Counted from the first letter of the stretch, positions 8,436 through 17,182 are shown. The stretch: 64,000 nucleotides of DNA from Amycolatopsis thermophila (GCF_030814215.1 NZ_JAUSUT010000001.1:2542001-2606000); one strand, 5' to 3'. Notes: a model not told the origin generated them from the letters alone. A program made the numbers and translations.

Positions 8436-11400
8436 CGATCGCTCTCCTTCTCGTGCTGTACCAGCCGCACCGGCCCGAACAGGCCCGTGCGGACCTGCCC
8501 GGCGGCCACGGCCAACGTCGGCGACGCGTCGTCGAGGTACCCGGCGAGCGTCCCCCGGACGACGATCTCCAGCTCGTTAGCGCCGGGCCGGAGCGCGTCC
8601 GAGATTTCGGACCGCCACGGACCCCACACGAGCCGGTCCACCAGCTGCCCGTTCACCAGGACGTCCGCGGTGCCGCGTACCTCGCCGAGGTCGAGCACCA
8701 CGCGACCGGGCAGTGCCTGGACCGTCGTGCGGTACCGGACCAGACCGCCCAGTGCACGCAGCCCGAGGTCCTCCCAGCTCCGCAGCTCGATCGGGGCCTC
8801 GGCGGTCTCGACTTCGATCCCGGCGTCGAGCAGGGCGCCGCCCCGGCGGCCGTCCACCGCGCGGAACCGCAGCTCGACGGGGGTGCCGGCGGCGAGCGGC
8901 GCCGGGAAGGCGACCCGCCGGCCGGCCGGCTTGTACTCCGTCTCGCCGACCCGCACGACCACCTCGAGGCCCGTCGGGATCCGCAGTGCCACCGCCCCCA
9001 GTGGAGCCGGGAACATCAGGGACTCGGTGCGCTCCCCGGCGGGCTCGACGTCGGGGACCACCGGCACCACGACGTCGCCGGGGGCCGCCTCCGGTTCGAG
9101 CCAGTGCGCGCCGGGCAGCGGGTGCGGCCGGGGCCGCAGGCACAGGAAGCGCGGGTCGCGCTTGTGCGTGCGGCGCACCTCGCCCCAGTCCGGGCCGCTG
9201 ACCAGCCGCGGATCGGAGGAGTCGACCGCCACCGGTCCGGACGTGATCAGGGTGAGGGTGTTGTCCCCGGTCCGGAGGTGTTCGCGCAGGTCGTAGGGGT
9301 GGATGCGGATCTCGCGGAAGCCGGGGTAGGGGTTGAAGTCGCCCTGGCGGCCGACCTCGGTGCCGTTGACCAGCACCCGGCAGGCCTCCTCCGACGCGAC
9401 CTGCACGGTCGCGTCGGTGGGCATCTCGTGGAGGGTGAAGGTGCGGTTGATCTCGCCGCCGGCGAGCCATTCCGGCCTGCGGTAGGCCGCCGGATCGGTC
9501 ACGACCGCGAACGACGCCCGCAGCGGGCCGTCCTGGTCGGCGGTGAACTCGATCTCCACGCGGACGGTCCGGTCGGACGGGAGCGGGCTGAACGACTGGT
9601 ACCCCGGGCCGTCGACCGGCACCTCAGCACCGTCCACGAACACCCGCCGCGCCGCACTCGCGCCGACCGCGAGGTGCAGGCCCTCCCGCTCGGGCAGTGG
9701 CAGATGCGTCCGCACGGCGACGGTTTCGCCGGCTCGGACGTGCCGCCAGTCGAGGAACTCCTCGGGCACGTAACCCTTGGGGCCCAGCGTTTCGCCGTGG
9801 CCGGGGTCGCTGCGGATGCCCCGCGACAGCGACCACTCCGCCGGACGCCACCCGTTCGCGTCGCGGACCTCGGCGAACACGCCGTACCCGGCGACGGCGT
9901 CCCCGAATCGCCAGACCTCCAGCGGCAGGACGCCTGCGCGCGACGGATCGGCGAGGTCGCCGTGCCGGTTGTCCAGAGTGGACTCCGCACGCGCGCGCCA
10001 GCCGTCGAGCGTCACGCTCCGGACGACCGGCCCGGGCGGGACGTGCGTGGCCTCCGGCAGGTCGTCACCGAACACCAGCAGCGTGATCGGGCCGTCGGTG
10101 AAGGCGACCTCCACCACGCCGTCCACGACAGGGACGTTCGTGCGCTCCCCGGTGCGCGGGTTCCACTGCTGCGCGCACCCGGTCACGCCGGTGACCCGTG
10201 CGACGCGGTCCGACGGCGGGACGAACTCGTAGCCCTCCTCGTGCAGCTGCCGCCAGTACTCGTCCCACGGGAAACCCTTGGTGGTCCACTCCTCGCGGTC
10301 GAGGTCGATGATCGGCGCGCGGGTGCCGGTGCGCTCGTCGTGCGCGGTGAGGAGCACGACGTGCCGGTCACCGTGACGGCGCAGCAGGAACGGAACGTCG
10401 GACGTGATCCGGGATTTCGGAAGCACGCCCGGCACGTCCTCGGGCACGGCGACCGAGAGCGCGCCCTCGACCGCCGTGCCGCCCACGCAGACCACCGTGC
10501 CGCCCGCCGCGGCGAACTCGGCCAGCCTCGCGGCCGCGGCCGGAAGCAGCAGCTCGACCTCGGGCAGGACCACCGCCCGGTAGGTCTCCGGGCCGATCCG
10601 CAGCCCGCCGGGCACCACCGTCCCGGACGCGATGGTCACCTCGTCGAGGGTGTCGTGGTCGATCCCGGCCCGCTCCAGCACACCGCGTTCCTCGGCGAAC
10701 CAGGTGCCGACGCCGTTGAGGGCGTGGAACGTGGCCGCGGCGCGCTCGGCCGGCGGCAGGGGACCGTCGAGCGTGAGGTAGGCCTGCGCGGTGCTGGTCG
10801 GCGACAGCAGCACGACATCGCACTCGTGCGTCCCCGTCGTGAGCACCGAGCACAACCGGCTCACCGCACCGGAGAACTGGTGGTAGGCGGGCCAGTACGG
10901 CTGCCGCCAGCAGGTCGACGGCGGCGCCCACTCCCACCAGCCGCCGACGGTCGAGTAGTAGACCGCGTGCGGGTCGTAGAGGGTCGCGCCGCGGCGCAGG
11001 AACGGCGCGAGCCAGTCGTAGGTCTCTTCGAGCGTCCCGCCCCAGCCCGACGAGTGGAACGCCTCGATCCACGTGCGCGGGTGCCCGTGTGCGTGGGCGA
11101 GCGAGCTGTGCACCTTCGCGTCGCCCCAGTGGTCGCTGCCCGGCGCGCCGTACCCGGAATGCGTGCCCAGGTAGTCGCCGTAGATGCGGACGCCGCCCAC
11201 CGGGTCGCCTTCGCGGGCCGGGCTCGCCTGGTCGAAACCGCAGATCAGACCCCGGTGGCTGAACCACTGAGCCAGTGGATCGAAGAACGCGCGGCGGGCC
11301 AGCCGGGCGCGGTGTTCCTGGTAGTCCCGCCGGATCCGGGCGGACTCGGGGTCCGCGCCCTCGTACAGCGCGGACAGCCGGGGCACCAGGTCGTACCCGT

Positions 11401-11983
11401 ACTCGGCCTCGAACGTCTCCGCGAAGTCGTGCCCCCACGTCGGCAGTGGCGGCAGCTCGTCCTGGAAGAACCCCGGGATGACGGTCCCGAACCACCGGCC
11501 GACCTGCCGCTCCAGCTCGCCGTGCACCTGGTCGAGCAGTGCCGCGCAGGCGGCCTCGCCGAAGTAGTCGAAGCCGCTGACGTGGTGGCCGATCGTGCCG
11601 TCCGGCTCGCGGTGCAGGGCCAGCCCGGCGAACTCCGGGCGGGCCGCGGTGAGGCGGCCCTGGAAGTTCGCCCCGGAGAACCCGATCTGGTCGTACATCC
11701 ACAGCTGGAAGCCCAGCTCGGCGGCGTCCGCGCAGGCGCCGTCGAGCAGCTCCGTCCACTCCGGACTCAGAAACGGCGGGTCGTCGGCCAGCGAACCGAA
11801 CATCGGCCCGGTCGGCGCCAGGCACATCACCACCGCCTGCCGGACGCCCTGCGACACCAGTTGTTCCATCTGCCACCGGATCCGGTCCCCGGTGACCCGG
11901 CCGCCGCTCCACCACCAGATCGGCAGCGGGGAGAACTCGGGGCCGGGATCGGTGAACCGGGTCAGCAGCTCGTCGGAGCTCAT
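8432..11983 (-). CDS. GH106-like alpha-L-rhamnosidase
   Basis: 1183 aa from the ATG at 11983, which overlaps the stop of the transporter gene (ATGA). A longer reading frame upstream runs antisense-compatible through the transporter gene and is not credible. Features of the GH106 group: SPLPIWWWSGGR near the N-terminus, LWMYDQIGFSG, a large barrel, then HDPxxVYYS-like and GGWWEWAPP stretches, followed by beta-sandwich domains including a galactose-binding-like fold near the C-terminus (GEVRGTADVLVNGQLVD). GH106 enzymes cleave alpha-L-rhamnosyl bonds in complex glycans. No signal peptide is seen. Assignment is from recalled family features rather than an alignment; a generic large glycoside hydrolase is the alternative. 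Confidence 0.75.
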   Translation of the reverse strand: MSSDELLTRFTDPGPEFSPLPIWWWSGGRVTGDRIRWQMEQLVSQGVRQAVVMCLAPTGPMFGSLADDPPFLSPEWTELLDGACADAAELGFQLWMYDQIGFSGANFQGRLTAARPEFAGLALHREPDGTIGHHVSGFDYFGEAACAALLDQVHGELERQVGRWFGTVIPGFFQDELPPLPTWGHDFAETFEAEYGYDLVPRLSALYEGADPESARIRRDYQEHRARLARRAFFDPLAQWFSHRGLICGFDQASPAREGDPVGGVRIYGDYLGTHSGYGAPGSDHWGDAKVHSSLAHAHGHPRTWIEAFHSSGWGGTLEETYDWLAPFLRRGATLYDPHAVYYSTVGGWWEWAPPSTCWRQPYWPAYHQFSGAVSRLCSVLTTGTHECDVVLLSPTSTAQAYLTLDGPLPPAERAAATFHALNGVGTWFAEERGVLERAGIDHDTLDEVTIASGTVVPGGLRIGPETYRAVVLPEVELLLPAAAARLAEFAAAGGTVVCVGGTAVEGALSVAVPEDVPGVLPKSRITSDVPFLLRRHGDRHVVLLTAHDERTGTRAPIIDLDREEWTTKGFPWDEYWRQLHEEGYEFVPPSDRVARVTGVTGCAQQWNPRTGERTNVPVVDGVVEVAFTDGPITLLVFGDDLPEATHVPPGPVVRSVTLDGWRARAESTLDNRHGDLADPSRAGVLPLEVWRFGDAVAGYGVFAEVRDANGWRPAEWSLSRGIRSDPGHGETLGPKGYVPEEFLDWRHVRAGETVAVRTHLPLPEREGLHLAVGASAARRVFVDGAEVPVDGPGYQSFSPLPSDRTVRVEIEFTADQDGPLRASFAVVTDPAAYRRPEWLAGGEINRTFTLHEMPTDATVQVASEEACRVLVNGTEVGRQGDFNPYPGFREIRIHPYDLREHLRTGDNTLTLITSGPVAVDSSDPRLVSGPDWGEVRRTHKRDPRFLCLRPRPHPLPGAHWLEPEAAPGDVVVPVVPDVEPAGERTESLMFPAPLGAVALRIPTGLEVVVRVGETEYKPAGRRVAFPAPLAAGTPVELRFRAVDGRRGGALLDAGIEVETAEAPIELRSWEDLGLRALGGLVRYRTTVQALPGRVVLDLGEVRGTADVLVNGQLVDRLVWGPWRSEISDALRPGANELEIVVRGTLAGYLDDASPTLAVAAGQVRTGLFGPVRLVQHEKESDR

Positions 11984-13269
11984 GCGGTCGCGCGCTCCGC
12001 CTCGATCTGCTCCAGCGACTTGCCGGAGGTGTTCGGCATGAAGAAGAACCCGACCGCCCCGCTGATCACCAGGAACAGCGTGAGCAGGCCGCCGGCGAGG
12101 GTGAACCCACCGCTGGCCAGCGTCGGCAGGAAGAAGCTCCACACGCCGAGCATCGTGCGCGCCACGCCGAAGGTGAAGCCCTGGGCGGTGCCGCGCAGCA
12201 TCGTCGGGAACAGTTCCTGGCTCCACACCTTGTAGAACGCCTCACCGGCGAGCGAGCAGCCGACGCCGAACAACACGATGTTCGCGATGATCACCGGGAT
12301 GTTGAACGGCAGCACCACGTAGATGCCGTAGGCCACGATCTGCATCACCGCGCCGATGCCCCACATCCACTTGCGCGTGCTGTGGCTGCGGTCGGCGAAC
12401 TTCATGAACACCAGGGTGGTGACCAGGATGCCGATCACGAACCCGGCGCAGGACAACGCGACGCTGGCCGCCTGGCTGCCCGCGTTGAGGGTCTTGATGA
12501 CGTAGGGCGTGAAGATGCCGCCGGTGCCGGCCGCGATGTTCCAGAACACGTAGACGATCGCGGTGAACAGCAGGGCCTTGAGGTGCGCGCCGCGGAAGAG
12601 CGCTTTCAGCTGGTACTTGACTTCCCTGGTGGACGAGGCCGAGGTCCAGCGGGCCGATTCGGACAGCCCGCGCCGCAGCGCCCAGGTCACCAGGGCGACG
12701 ACGAACAGGTGCAGGAACACGATCCGCGTGCCGAGCAGGTCCAGCGGGGTCAGCGCCAGCGACAGCAGCAGCACGATCACCGGGCCGACGTTCCAGGCGA
12801 CCTGCGTGAAGCCGAGGAGTTTCCCGCGCGCCTTGGACGGGGAGAACTCGCCGACCAGCGCCAGTGACGTGGGCACGTCGGCACCCACCGCCACGCCGAC
12901 GACGAACGTGCCGATGAACAGCATCGGCGCGTTGACCGCGAGCGCGATGCACAGGATGCCGGCCGCGTAGACGAGCAGGTCGTACTTGTAGATCCGTTTC
13001 CGGCCCAGCTTGTCGCCGAGGCGGCCGCCGATGAACGCGCCGATCGCGCAGCCGATGGCGTTCGGCCCGATCGCGGCGAGCGCGCCCACCGCGCCGTCGG
13101 ACAGGCCCAGGTAGCTCTGGAACAGGGCCAGTCCGGCGCCGAGTGCGACGATCGAACCGGCGTCCAGGTAGGAGGCCATGCCGGCCAGCACCGACCACCG
13201 CCACTGCTGGCGGCTGATCGTCCCGCCGTCCTCGACGGCACTGGCCCCGATCGCTTCGCGTGAGGTCAT
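11980..13269 (-). CDS. MFS sugar porter
   Basis: 429 aa from the ATG at 13269 with GAGGAA 7 nt upstream; an in-frame codon 26 residues earlier has no ribosome site. Twelve hydrophobic segments, the loop 2-3 motif GGRLGDKLGRKR and the PTSLALVGEFSPSKARGK region match the sugar porter branch of the major facilitator superfamily. As first gene of the rhamnoside operon it likely imports rhamnose or a rhamnosylated oligosaccharide or flavonoid glycoside. The stop overlaps the next gene's start by 4 nt. A LacI-type operator candidate lies about 40 bp upstream. Confidence 0.85.
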   Translation of the reverse strand: MTSREAIGASAVEDGGTISRQQWRWSVLAGMASYLDAGSIVALGAGLALFQSYLGLSDGAVGALAAIGPNAIGCAIGAFIGGRLGDKLGRKRIYKYDLLVYAAGILCIALAVNAPMLFIGTFVVGVAVGADVPTSLALVGEFSPSKARGKLLGFTQVAWNVGPVIVLLLSLALTPLDLLGTRIVFLHLFVVALVTWALRRGLSESARWTSASSTREVKYQLKALFRGAHLKALLFTAIVYVFWNIAAGTGGIFTPYVIKTLNAGSQAASVALSCAGFVIGILVTTLVFMKFADRSHSTRKWMWGIGAVMQIVAYGIYVVLPFNIPVIIANIVLFGVGCSLAGEAFYKVWSQELFPTMLRGTAQGFTFGVARTMLGVWSFFLPTLASGGFTLAGGLLTLFLVISGAVGFFFMPNTSGKSLEQIEAERATA

Positions 13270-13300
13270 GTGGGGTTCCTCGTCTTCCTTGACGCGGGTC

Positions 13301-13395
13301 ACATTTTGAAACGTATTAAGGAGGCAGATTAGACCGGTAGTGGGCAAATCACAAGCTTCCGTTCAGAGCATTGAACGTTTCAGACGTGCTAGGGT
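13301..13395. promoter_or_regulatory. divergent control region with two LacI-type operator candidates
   Basis: The 153-bp gap between the transporter and the regulator holds TGAAACGTATTA at 13307-13318, which fits the LacI-family consensus TGAAACGTTTCA at 10 of 12 bases. A second site, TGAACGTTTCA at 13372-13382, forms a perfect TGAA/TTCA inverted repeat with a 3-nt centre. The second site lies just before a TAGGGT sequence (13390-13395) that could be the -10 box of the regulator gene. Repression of both genes by the neighbouring LacI protein is the simplest reading. Confidence 0.55.
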
Positions 13396-13422
13396 GGGTG
13401 ACCTCGCAGAACGAGGGGACGC

Positions 13423-14421
13423 ATGGTTGGCATCAAGGATGTGGCCCGGCGAGCCGGGGTCTCCATCGGCACAGTGTCCAATGTGGTCAACCGGCCGCAC
13501 ATCGTCTCGGCCGCCACGCGGTCACGCGTGCTGTCGGTCATCGAGGAACTCGGCTACGTCCGCGACGAGTCCGCGCGCCAGCTCCGGGCCGGCCGCAGCC
13601 GCATCATGGCGTTGCTCGTCCTCGACCTGGCCAACCCGTTCTTCGTCGACCTGGCCCGCGGCGCCGAACAGGCCGCGCACGACGAGGGCCTGAACGTCAT
13701 TACCTGCAACAGCGGCCAGCGCGTCGACCGCGAGGAGTCCTACTTGTCCCTGCTGGCCGAGCAGCGCGTGCGGGGACTGCTGCTGAGCCCGGTCGACACC
13801 TCCGGCGCGGCGCTGGAAACGTTCCGCCGCAGCGGGATCCCGTACGTGTTCGTGGACCGCAAGGTCCCGGCCGACGAGGCGAGCTCGGTGTCGGTGGACG
13901 ACCTCGCAGGCGGGGAGCTGGCCGGGCGGCACCTGCTGGAGACCGGGCACCGGCACATCGCGTTCGTCAACGGGCCGCGGATCCTGACGCAGTGCCGGGA
14001 CCGGGAGCAGGGGTTGCGGACCGCGCTGGAGGGGTCCGCGGCCGAGCTGACGGTGATCGAGACGGCGGAGCTGGACGTGGTGTCCGGGCGGGACGCCGGT
14101 GCGCGGCTGCTGGGGCGGAGCCCGCGCCCGACGGCGGTGTTCTGCGCCAACGACCTGCTCGCGCTGGGGGTGCTGCAGGCGATGGTCGGCGCGGGGGTGC
14201 GGGTGCCGGACGAGATGGCGATCGTGGGCTACGACGACATCGAGTTCGCCGGTGCCGCCGCCGTGCCGCTGACCTCGGTGCGGCAGCCCGCGCGGCGCCT
14301 GGGCCAGACGGCGGCCGAGTTGCTGATCGCGGAGACCGCGGATCCGGAGAACCGGCCGGCGCACCGGTCGGTGGTGTTCAAGCCCGAACTCGTGGTGCGG
14401 GCCTCGACGCAGCGGCGGTGA
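13423..14421 (+). CDS. LacI family transcriptional regulator
   Basis: 332 aa, standard length. The N-terminal helix-turn-helix reads GIKDVARRAGVSIGTVSNVV, followed by the hinge helix (residues about 48-58). A periplasmic-binding-protein-like effector domain follows, with the usual ANPFF, FCANDLLALG and IVGYDDIEFA blocks. It is transcribed divergently from the rhamnoside operon, so it is the likely repressor, with rhamnose or a catabolite as inducer (inference). One of two operator candidates lies directly upstream of its own start, consistent with autoregulation. Confidence 0.92.
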   Translation: MVGIKDVARRAGVSIGTVSNVVNRPHIVSAATRSRVLSVIEELGYVRDESARQLRAGRSRIMALLVLDLANPFFVDLARGAEQAAHDEGLNVITCNSGQRVDREESYLSLLAEQRVRGLLLSPVDTSGAALETFRRSGIPYVFVDRKVPADEASSVSVDDLAGGELAGRHLLETGHRHIAFVNGPRILTQCRDREQGLRTALEGSAAELTVIETAELDVVSGRDAGARLLGRSPRPTAVFCANDLLALGVLQAMVGAGVRVPDEMAIVGYDDIEFAGAAAVPLTSVRQPARRLGQTAAELLIAETADPENRPAHRSVVFKPELVVRASTQRR

Positions 14422-14470
14422 CGGCTGGAGGGGCGGCGCTGACGCGCCCGCACTCGGCGCCCGGGGGGCG

Positions 14471-14700
14471 TCCGGTGGTGAGGCGCGCGGACCGGCGGGG
14501 CGTTGGCGTGGCTGGGCGTGCGTGCGGGGTTGGGCTGGGTGCGGAGAGGCTGTCGCGTCGAGCTGTGGGTCCGGTGGTGGGGCGCGCGCGGGCGCTGGCG
14601 GGGCCGGGCGCGCGTGCGAGGGGCGGGCAGTGTGCGGAGGGCGGTCGCGTCGGGTGGTGAGGCGCGCGGGCGCTGGCGTCGCTGGGCGCGCGTGCGAGGG
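14471..14700. repeat. degenerate GC-rich direct repeats
   Basis: Three imperfect direct repeats begin with TCCGGTGGTG, TCCGGTGGTG and TCGGGTGGTG at 14471, 14570 and 14650. Each is followed by GGCGCGCG and, later, a TGGGCGNGCGTGCG block. The spacings (99 and 80 bp) are not multiples of three and no gene is supported here. The block fills the space between the lacI stop and the converging small gene at 14701. Confidence 0.6.
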
Positions 14701-14952
14701 TCAGTGCTTGGCGACGTAGCGGCGCCACAGCCGGCGCGGCTCGGGTTCGCGCGGGGCGGGCACCAGCAGGTGCGCCAGGCACTCCGGGCACGTCTTGCCC
14801 GGTGGAGCGGTCATCGCGGCGGGGAGGAACCTGGCGCCGCACACGGCCTCGAGTTCGAGGCCGGGCGCCATGGCCGTGTCGGGCACCGCGTGCTCGGCCG
14901 CTCCGTCCGCGCTGGTCACCCACACCGGATGGTCGTCCGGGGTCGCTTCCAT
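14701..14952 (-). CDS. small zinc-finger-like protein
   Basis: 83 aa from an ATG. Cysteines in the pattern VCGARF...KTCPECL, together with an upstream His (HAVPD), form a likely single zinc site. Small proteins of this shape are common in Pseudonocardiaceae and have no defined role. A longer open frame to the right has no codon-consistent homology and overlaps the SodC-like remnant, so the short form is preferred. It converges with lacI. Confidence 0.6.
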   Translation of the reverse strand: MEATPDDHPVWVTSADGAAEHAVPDTAMAPGLELEAVCGARFLPAAMTAPPGKTCPECLAHLLVPAPREPEPRRLWRRYVAKH

Positions 14953-15028
14953 CGCCACTCCCCTCGCCGATGTTGGCGGCGTACCCACGCGGGTCCGGCT
15001 CATGCCGGGATTCACCGGGCCGTGCGAG

Positions 15029-15503
15029 TCACCCCTGTCCGAACTGCAGGTCCAGGCAGGCCAGACGCCGACCCGCCGTCCCGGCGCGACCCGGGTCCCA
15101 CCGAAGCCGGTCGCCGTACGTCCAGTCCACGTGCGAGACGGCGAGGCCGCTGCCCGTCGCGCCGGTGGTGAAGTCCAGCCAGATAGGCCGGGCCGGTCGA
15201 CGGCTGCACCGGGTCGGCCACGTGCTGGTAGTGCGGGCCCGCGTCGCCGGGGGACGCGCCGCACTGCTTGGTGTGCACGTGCGCGCCGTACGCCCGGTGC
15301 GGGACCAGGCCGCGCACGGCCGGCGCGGTGAGGGTGCCTGCCGCGGACACCGTCGACGCCGTCGCCCCCGCCGGCACCAGTGTCCCGTCCCAACGCACCA
15401 GGTCAGCGCCGCGGCCGACCTGCGCCGGCGTCGCGGCGGAGGCGGTGCCCGACCCGGCCGCCGGCGCGAGCGCCGCGACCAGGCCAACGGGGACGATTCG
15501 CAT
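15029..15503 (-). pseudogene. frameshifted Cu/Zn superoxide dismutase-like gene
   Basis: The start is ATG at 15503 with a signal peptide (MRIVPVGLVAALAPAAGSG...ASA). The first frame reads through LVPHRAYGAHVHTKQCGASPGDAGPHYQHVADPVQPS, which is the metal-site region of actinobacterial secreted SodC-like proteins. Near 15195 the match jumps to a second frame reading IWLDFTTGATGSG, HVDWTY and GTAGRRLACLDLQF, the family's C-terminal half. Around the jump the usual few residues between PAY and IWLDF are missing, and the later segment with another metal His is also absent. A disabled gene is more likely than a sequencing error, but resequencing would settle it. Confidence 0.72.
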
Positions 15504-15561
15504 GGTTTCCCGTCTACTCGCCAACCAGTGTCCGCGCAATTCCTCCCATAGGCTGATCATT

Positions 15562-16077
15562 GTGTCCGGTCACGATGAGGAGACCCCGAACCAGCGACTC
15601 GCGCGCAACGTGAACGAGCTGCTCGGCGAGCTGCGGGTGGCGCAGGCCGGGGTGCAGATCCTGTTCGGTTTCCTGTTGTCCGTGGTGTTCACCAACCAGT
15701 TCCGCGAGGCCAGCGGGTTCGAGAAGGCGGTGCACCTGGCCGCGGTCCTGCTCGCGGTCGTCTCCACGGCGTTGCTGTCCGCGCCGGCGGCGTGGCACCG
15801 GATCCTGTTCCGCGCCGGCCGCCGCGACGACATCCTGCGCGCCGGCAACAAGGCCGTGCTGGCCGGGTTGGTGTGCCTGGCCGCCGCGATCACCGCGACG
15901 GTCTCCCTGATCGCGAAGGTGGTCTACGGCCCGATCGCGATGGCGGTGGTCTGCGGGCTGGTCGGGATCACCTTCGCGGTGCTCTGGTTCGTCGTGCCGA
16001 ACCTCCTGTCGAACCAGGCGGTGCGCGACACGCGCCCGGCTCCGAAGCCGCCCTCGGACTCCGCAGCCGCGGAGTGA
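15562..16077 (+). CDS. DUF6328 family membrane protein
   Basis: 171 aa from GTG. The N-terminus RLARNVNELLGELRVAQAGVQILFGFLLSVVF is the recognisable start of DUF6328. About four transmembrane helices follow, with a short basic loop (HRILFRAGRRD) and a charged tail. The function is unknown. It is divergent from the SodC-like remnant with about 60 bp between starts, and its stop lies 1 bp from the end of the convergent DUF3040 gene. Confidence 0.75.
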   Translation: MSGHDEETPNQRLARNVNELLGELRVAQAGVQILFGFLLSVVFTNQFREASGFEKAVHLAAVLLAVVSTALLSAPAAWHRILFRAGRRDDILRAGNKAVLAGLVCLAAAITATVSLIAKVVYGPIAMAVVCGLVGITFAVLWFVVPNLLSNQAVRDTRPAPKPPSDSAAAE

Positions 16078-16078
16078 C

Positions 16079-16363
16079 TCACGGTAACCGGTGGAGCCAG
16101 GCGCGCCAGATCAGCGCCGTGGGGATCACGGAGGTGAACACGGTCCCGATCACGAACAGGATCAGCACGTGCGACTGGGCCGCGGCCACGAGCAGGAACA
16201 GCCCGATCACCGGGGAGCACAGGATTCCGAGGACGGACAGCAGGATGCCGGAGATGCGCATGGGCCGGAGCTCGGCCAGCCGCTGCGCAAGTCGTGGGTT
16301 CTCGGCGGCCAGTTGCCGCTCGATTTCCGACAGTCGTCGCTGTTCTTCGCCGTGGAGTGCCAT
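16079..16363 (-). CDS. DUF3040 family membrane protein
   Basis: 94 aa from the ATG at 16363. The N-terminus MALHGEEQRRLSEIERQL followed by EENP-like AAENPRLAQRL is diagnostic of DUF3040, a small actinobacterial family. Two hydrophobic helices follow (GILLSVLGILCSPVIGLFLL and an ILFVIGTVF segment). The role is unknown. A second member of the same family is at 28728-28991. Confidence 0.8.
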   Translation of the reverse strand: MALHGEEQRRLSEIERQLAAENPRLAQRLAELRPMRISGILLSVLGILCSPVIGLFLLVAAAQSHVLILFVIGTVFTSVIPTALIWRAWLHRLP

Positions 16364-16469
16364 CGCCCGCACCGCCTCTACCCACCAGTATCGCGCGCGG
16401 GCGGCCCCTTGTCACGGGTGTGATCTGCGTTGTGCTTCCGCTGTTGTCCCGTGCGTGTTCACGGTGAGT

Positions 16470-16483
16470 AGGTAATATTACCT
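16470..16483. promoter_or_regulatory. 14-bp perfect palindrome AGGTAATATTACCT
   Basis: An AT-rich perfect palindrome in GC-rich sequence, about 100 bp upstream of the 39-aa gene that precedes crcB and about 107 bp upstream of the divergent DUF3040 gene. Its symmetry and position suggest an operator for a dimeric regulator. No regulator gene is adjacent and I recognise no named box. Confidence 0.5.
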
Positions 16484-16585
16484 CCCGTTAACCCGATCGC
16501 AGGACGAAAAGGGCGAGGGGAGAGCGCTCTTCCTGCGAAAACGAACCGTGTGGGAGTGCACGCGCGGGCGAGGGAGATGAGTGCG

Positions 16586-16705
16586 ATGAGCAAAACCGAC
16601 GAGCGGGTCCTCACTGACACGCCGATCTTCGAGGCGCTGCGCGAGGAGTTCGACTTCGACCGCCTGCTCGAGGACCTGATCGAGGAGCCGAAGCAGGGCG
16701 AGTGA
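16586..16705 (+). CDS. 39-aa acidic small protein
   Basis: Start ATG 16586 with AGGGAG 9 nt upstream; another ATG three codons earlier lies too close to that site. The product begins MSKTDERVLTDTPIF and ends in an acidic amphipathic helix (FDFDRLLEDLIEEP). It ends 9 bp before the crcB start, so the two may be co-transcribed. No family is known to me. Codon usage is G/C-ended like its neighbours. Confidence 0.55.
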   Translation: MSKTDERVLTDTPIFEALREEFDFDRLLEDLIEEPKQGE

Positions 16706-16714
16706 GACGTTACG

Positions 16715-17182
16715 GTGGTGGTCGTGAGCGGTGATCCCGGTGCGGCCACCACCACTCGCCGGTCGCAGGCCCCCGTCGTGGCGGTCGTCGCGGCCGGCGG
16801 TGCGGTCGGCGCGCTAGCCAGATACGGCCTGGCCCAGGCGTGGCCGACCGCCGCGGGGCACTTCCCCTGGGCGACGTTCGTCACGAACGTGCTCGGGTGT
16901 TTTCTGATCGGCGTGCTGATGGTGCTGGTCACCGAGGTCCGCGTGGCGCACCGGCTGGTGCGGCCGTTCGTCGGCGTCGGCGTGCTCGGCGGCTTCACGA
17001 CGTTCTCCACCTATGCCGTGGAGTTCCACGGGCTCCTGACGCCCGGCCACGCGGCCGTCGCGTTCGCCTACCTCGGCGGGACGCTGCTGGCCGCCATGCT
17101 CGCCGTCATCGCCGGTGTGGCCCTGACCCGCCGCGTGACCGTCCGGCGGACCGCGGCGCACCGCGAGGTGGCGGTCCGTTGA
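16715..17182 (+). CDS. crcB: fluoride exporter subunit, CrcB/Fluc family
   Basis: 155 aa with four hydrophobic segments. The N-terminal [12 protein letters not shown], the [14 protein letters not shown] helix and the [12 protein letters not shown] motif (Na+ and fluoride pore region) define the family. Fluc channels export F- as antiparallel dimers. Several in-frame GTG codons (16715, 16718, 16724) could be the start. The stop overlaps the start of a second crcB gene (TTGA), the usual arrangement for heterodimeric Fluc. No obvious fluoride riboswitch was recognised upstream. Confidence 0.88.
   Translation: MVVVSGDPGAATTTRRSQAPVVAVVAAGGAVGALARYGLAQAWPTAAGHFPWATFVTNVLGCFLIGVLMVLVTEVRVAHRLVRPFVGVGVLGGFTTFSTYAVEFHGLLTPGHAAVAFAYLGGTLLAAMLAVIAGVALTRRVTVRRTAAHREVAVR

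Noticed and set aside
5844-12235. Very long plus-strand frames (over 1100 codons) opposite the rhamnosidase genes
   Set aside because: Mirror frames caused by strong third-position GC bias; no domain motifs.
16459-16586. Fluoride riboswitch upstream of crcB
   Set aside because: I could not find the conserved crcB-motif pairing; only the AT-rich palindrome stands out. A covariance-model search would decide.
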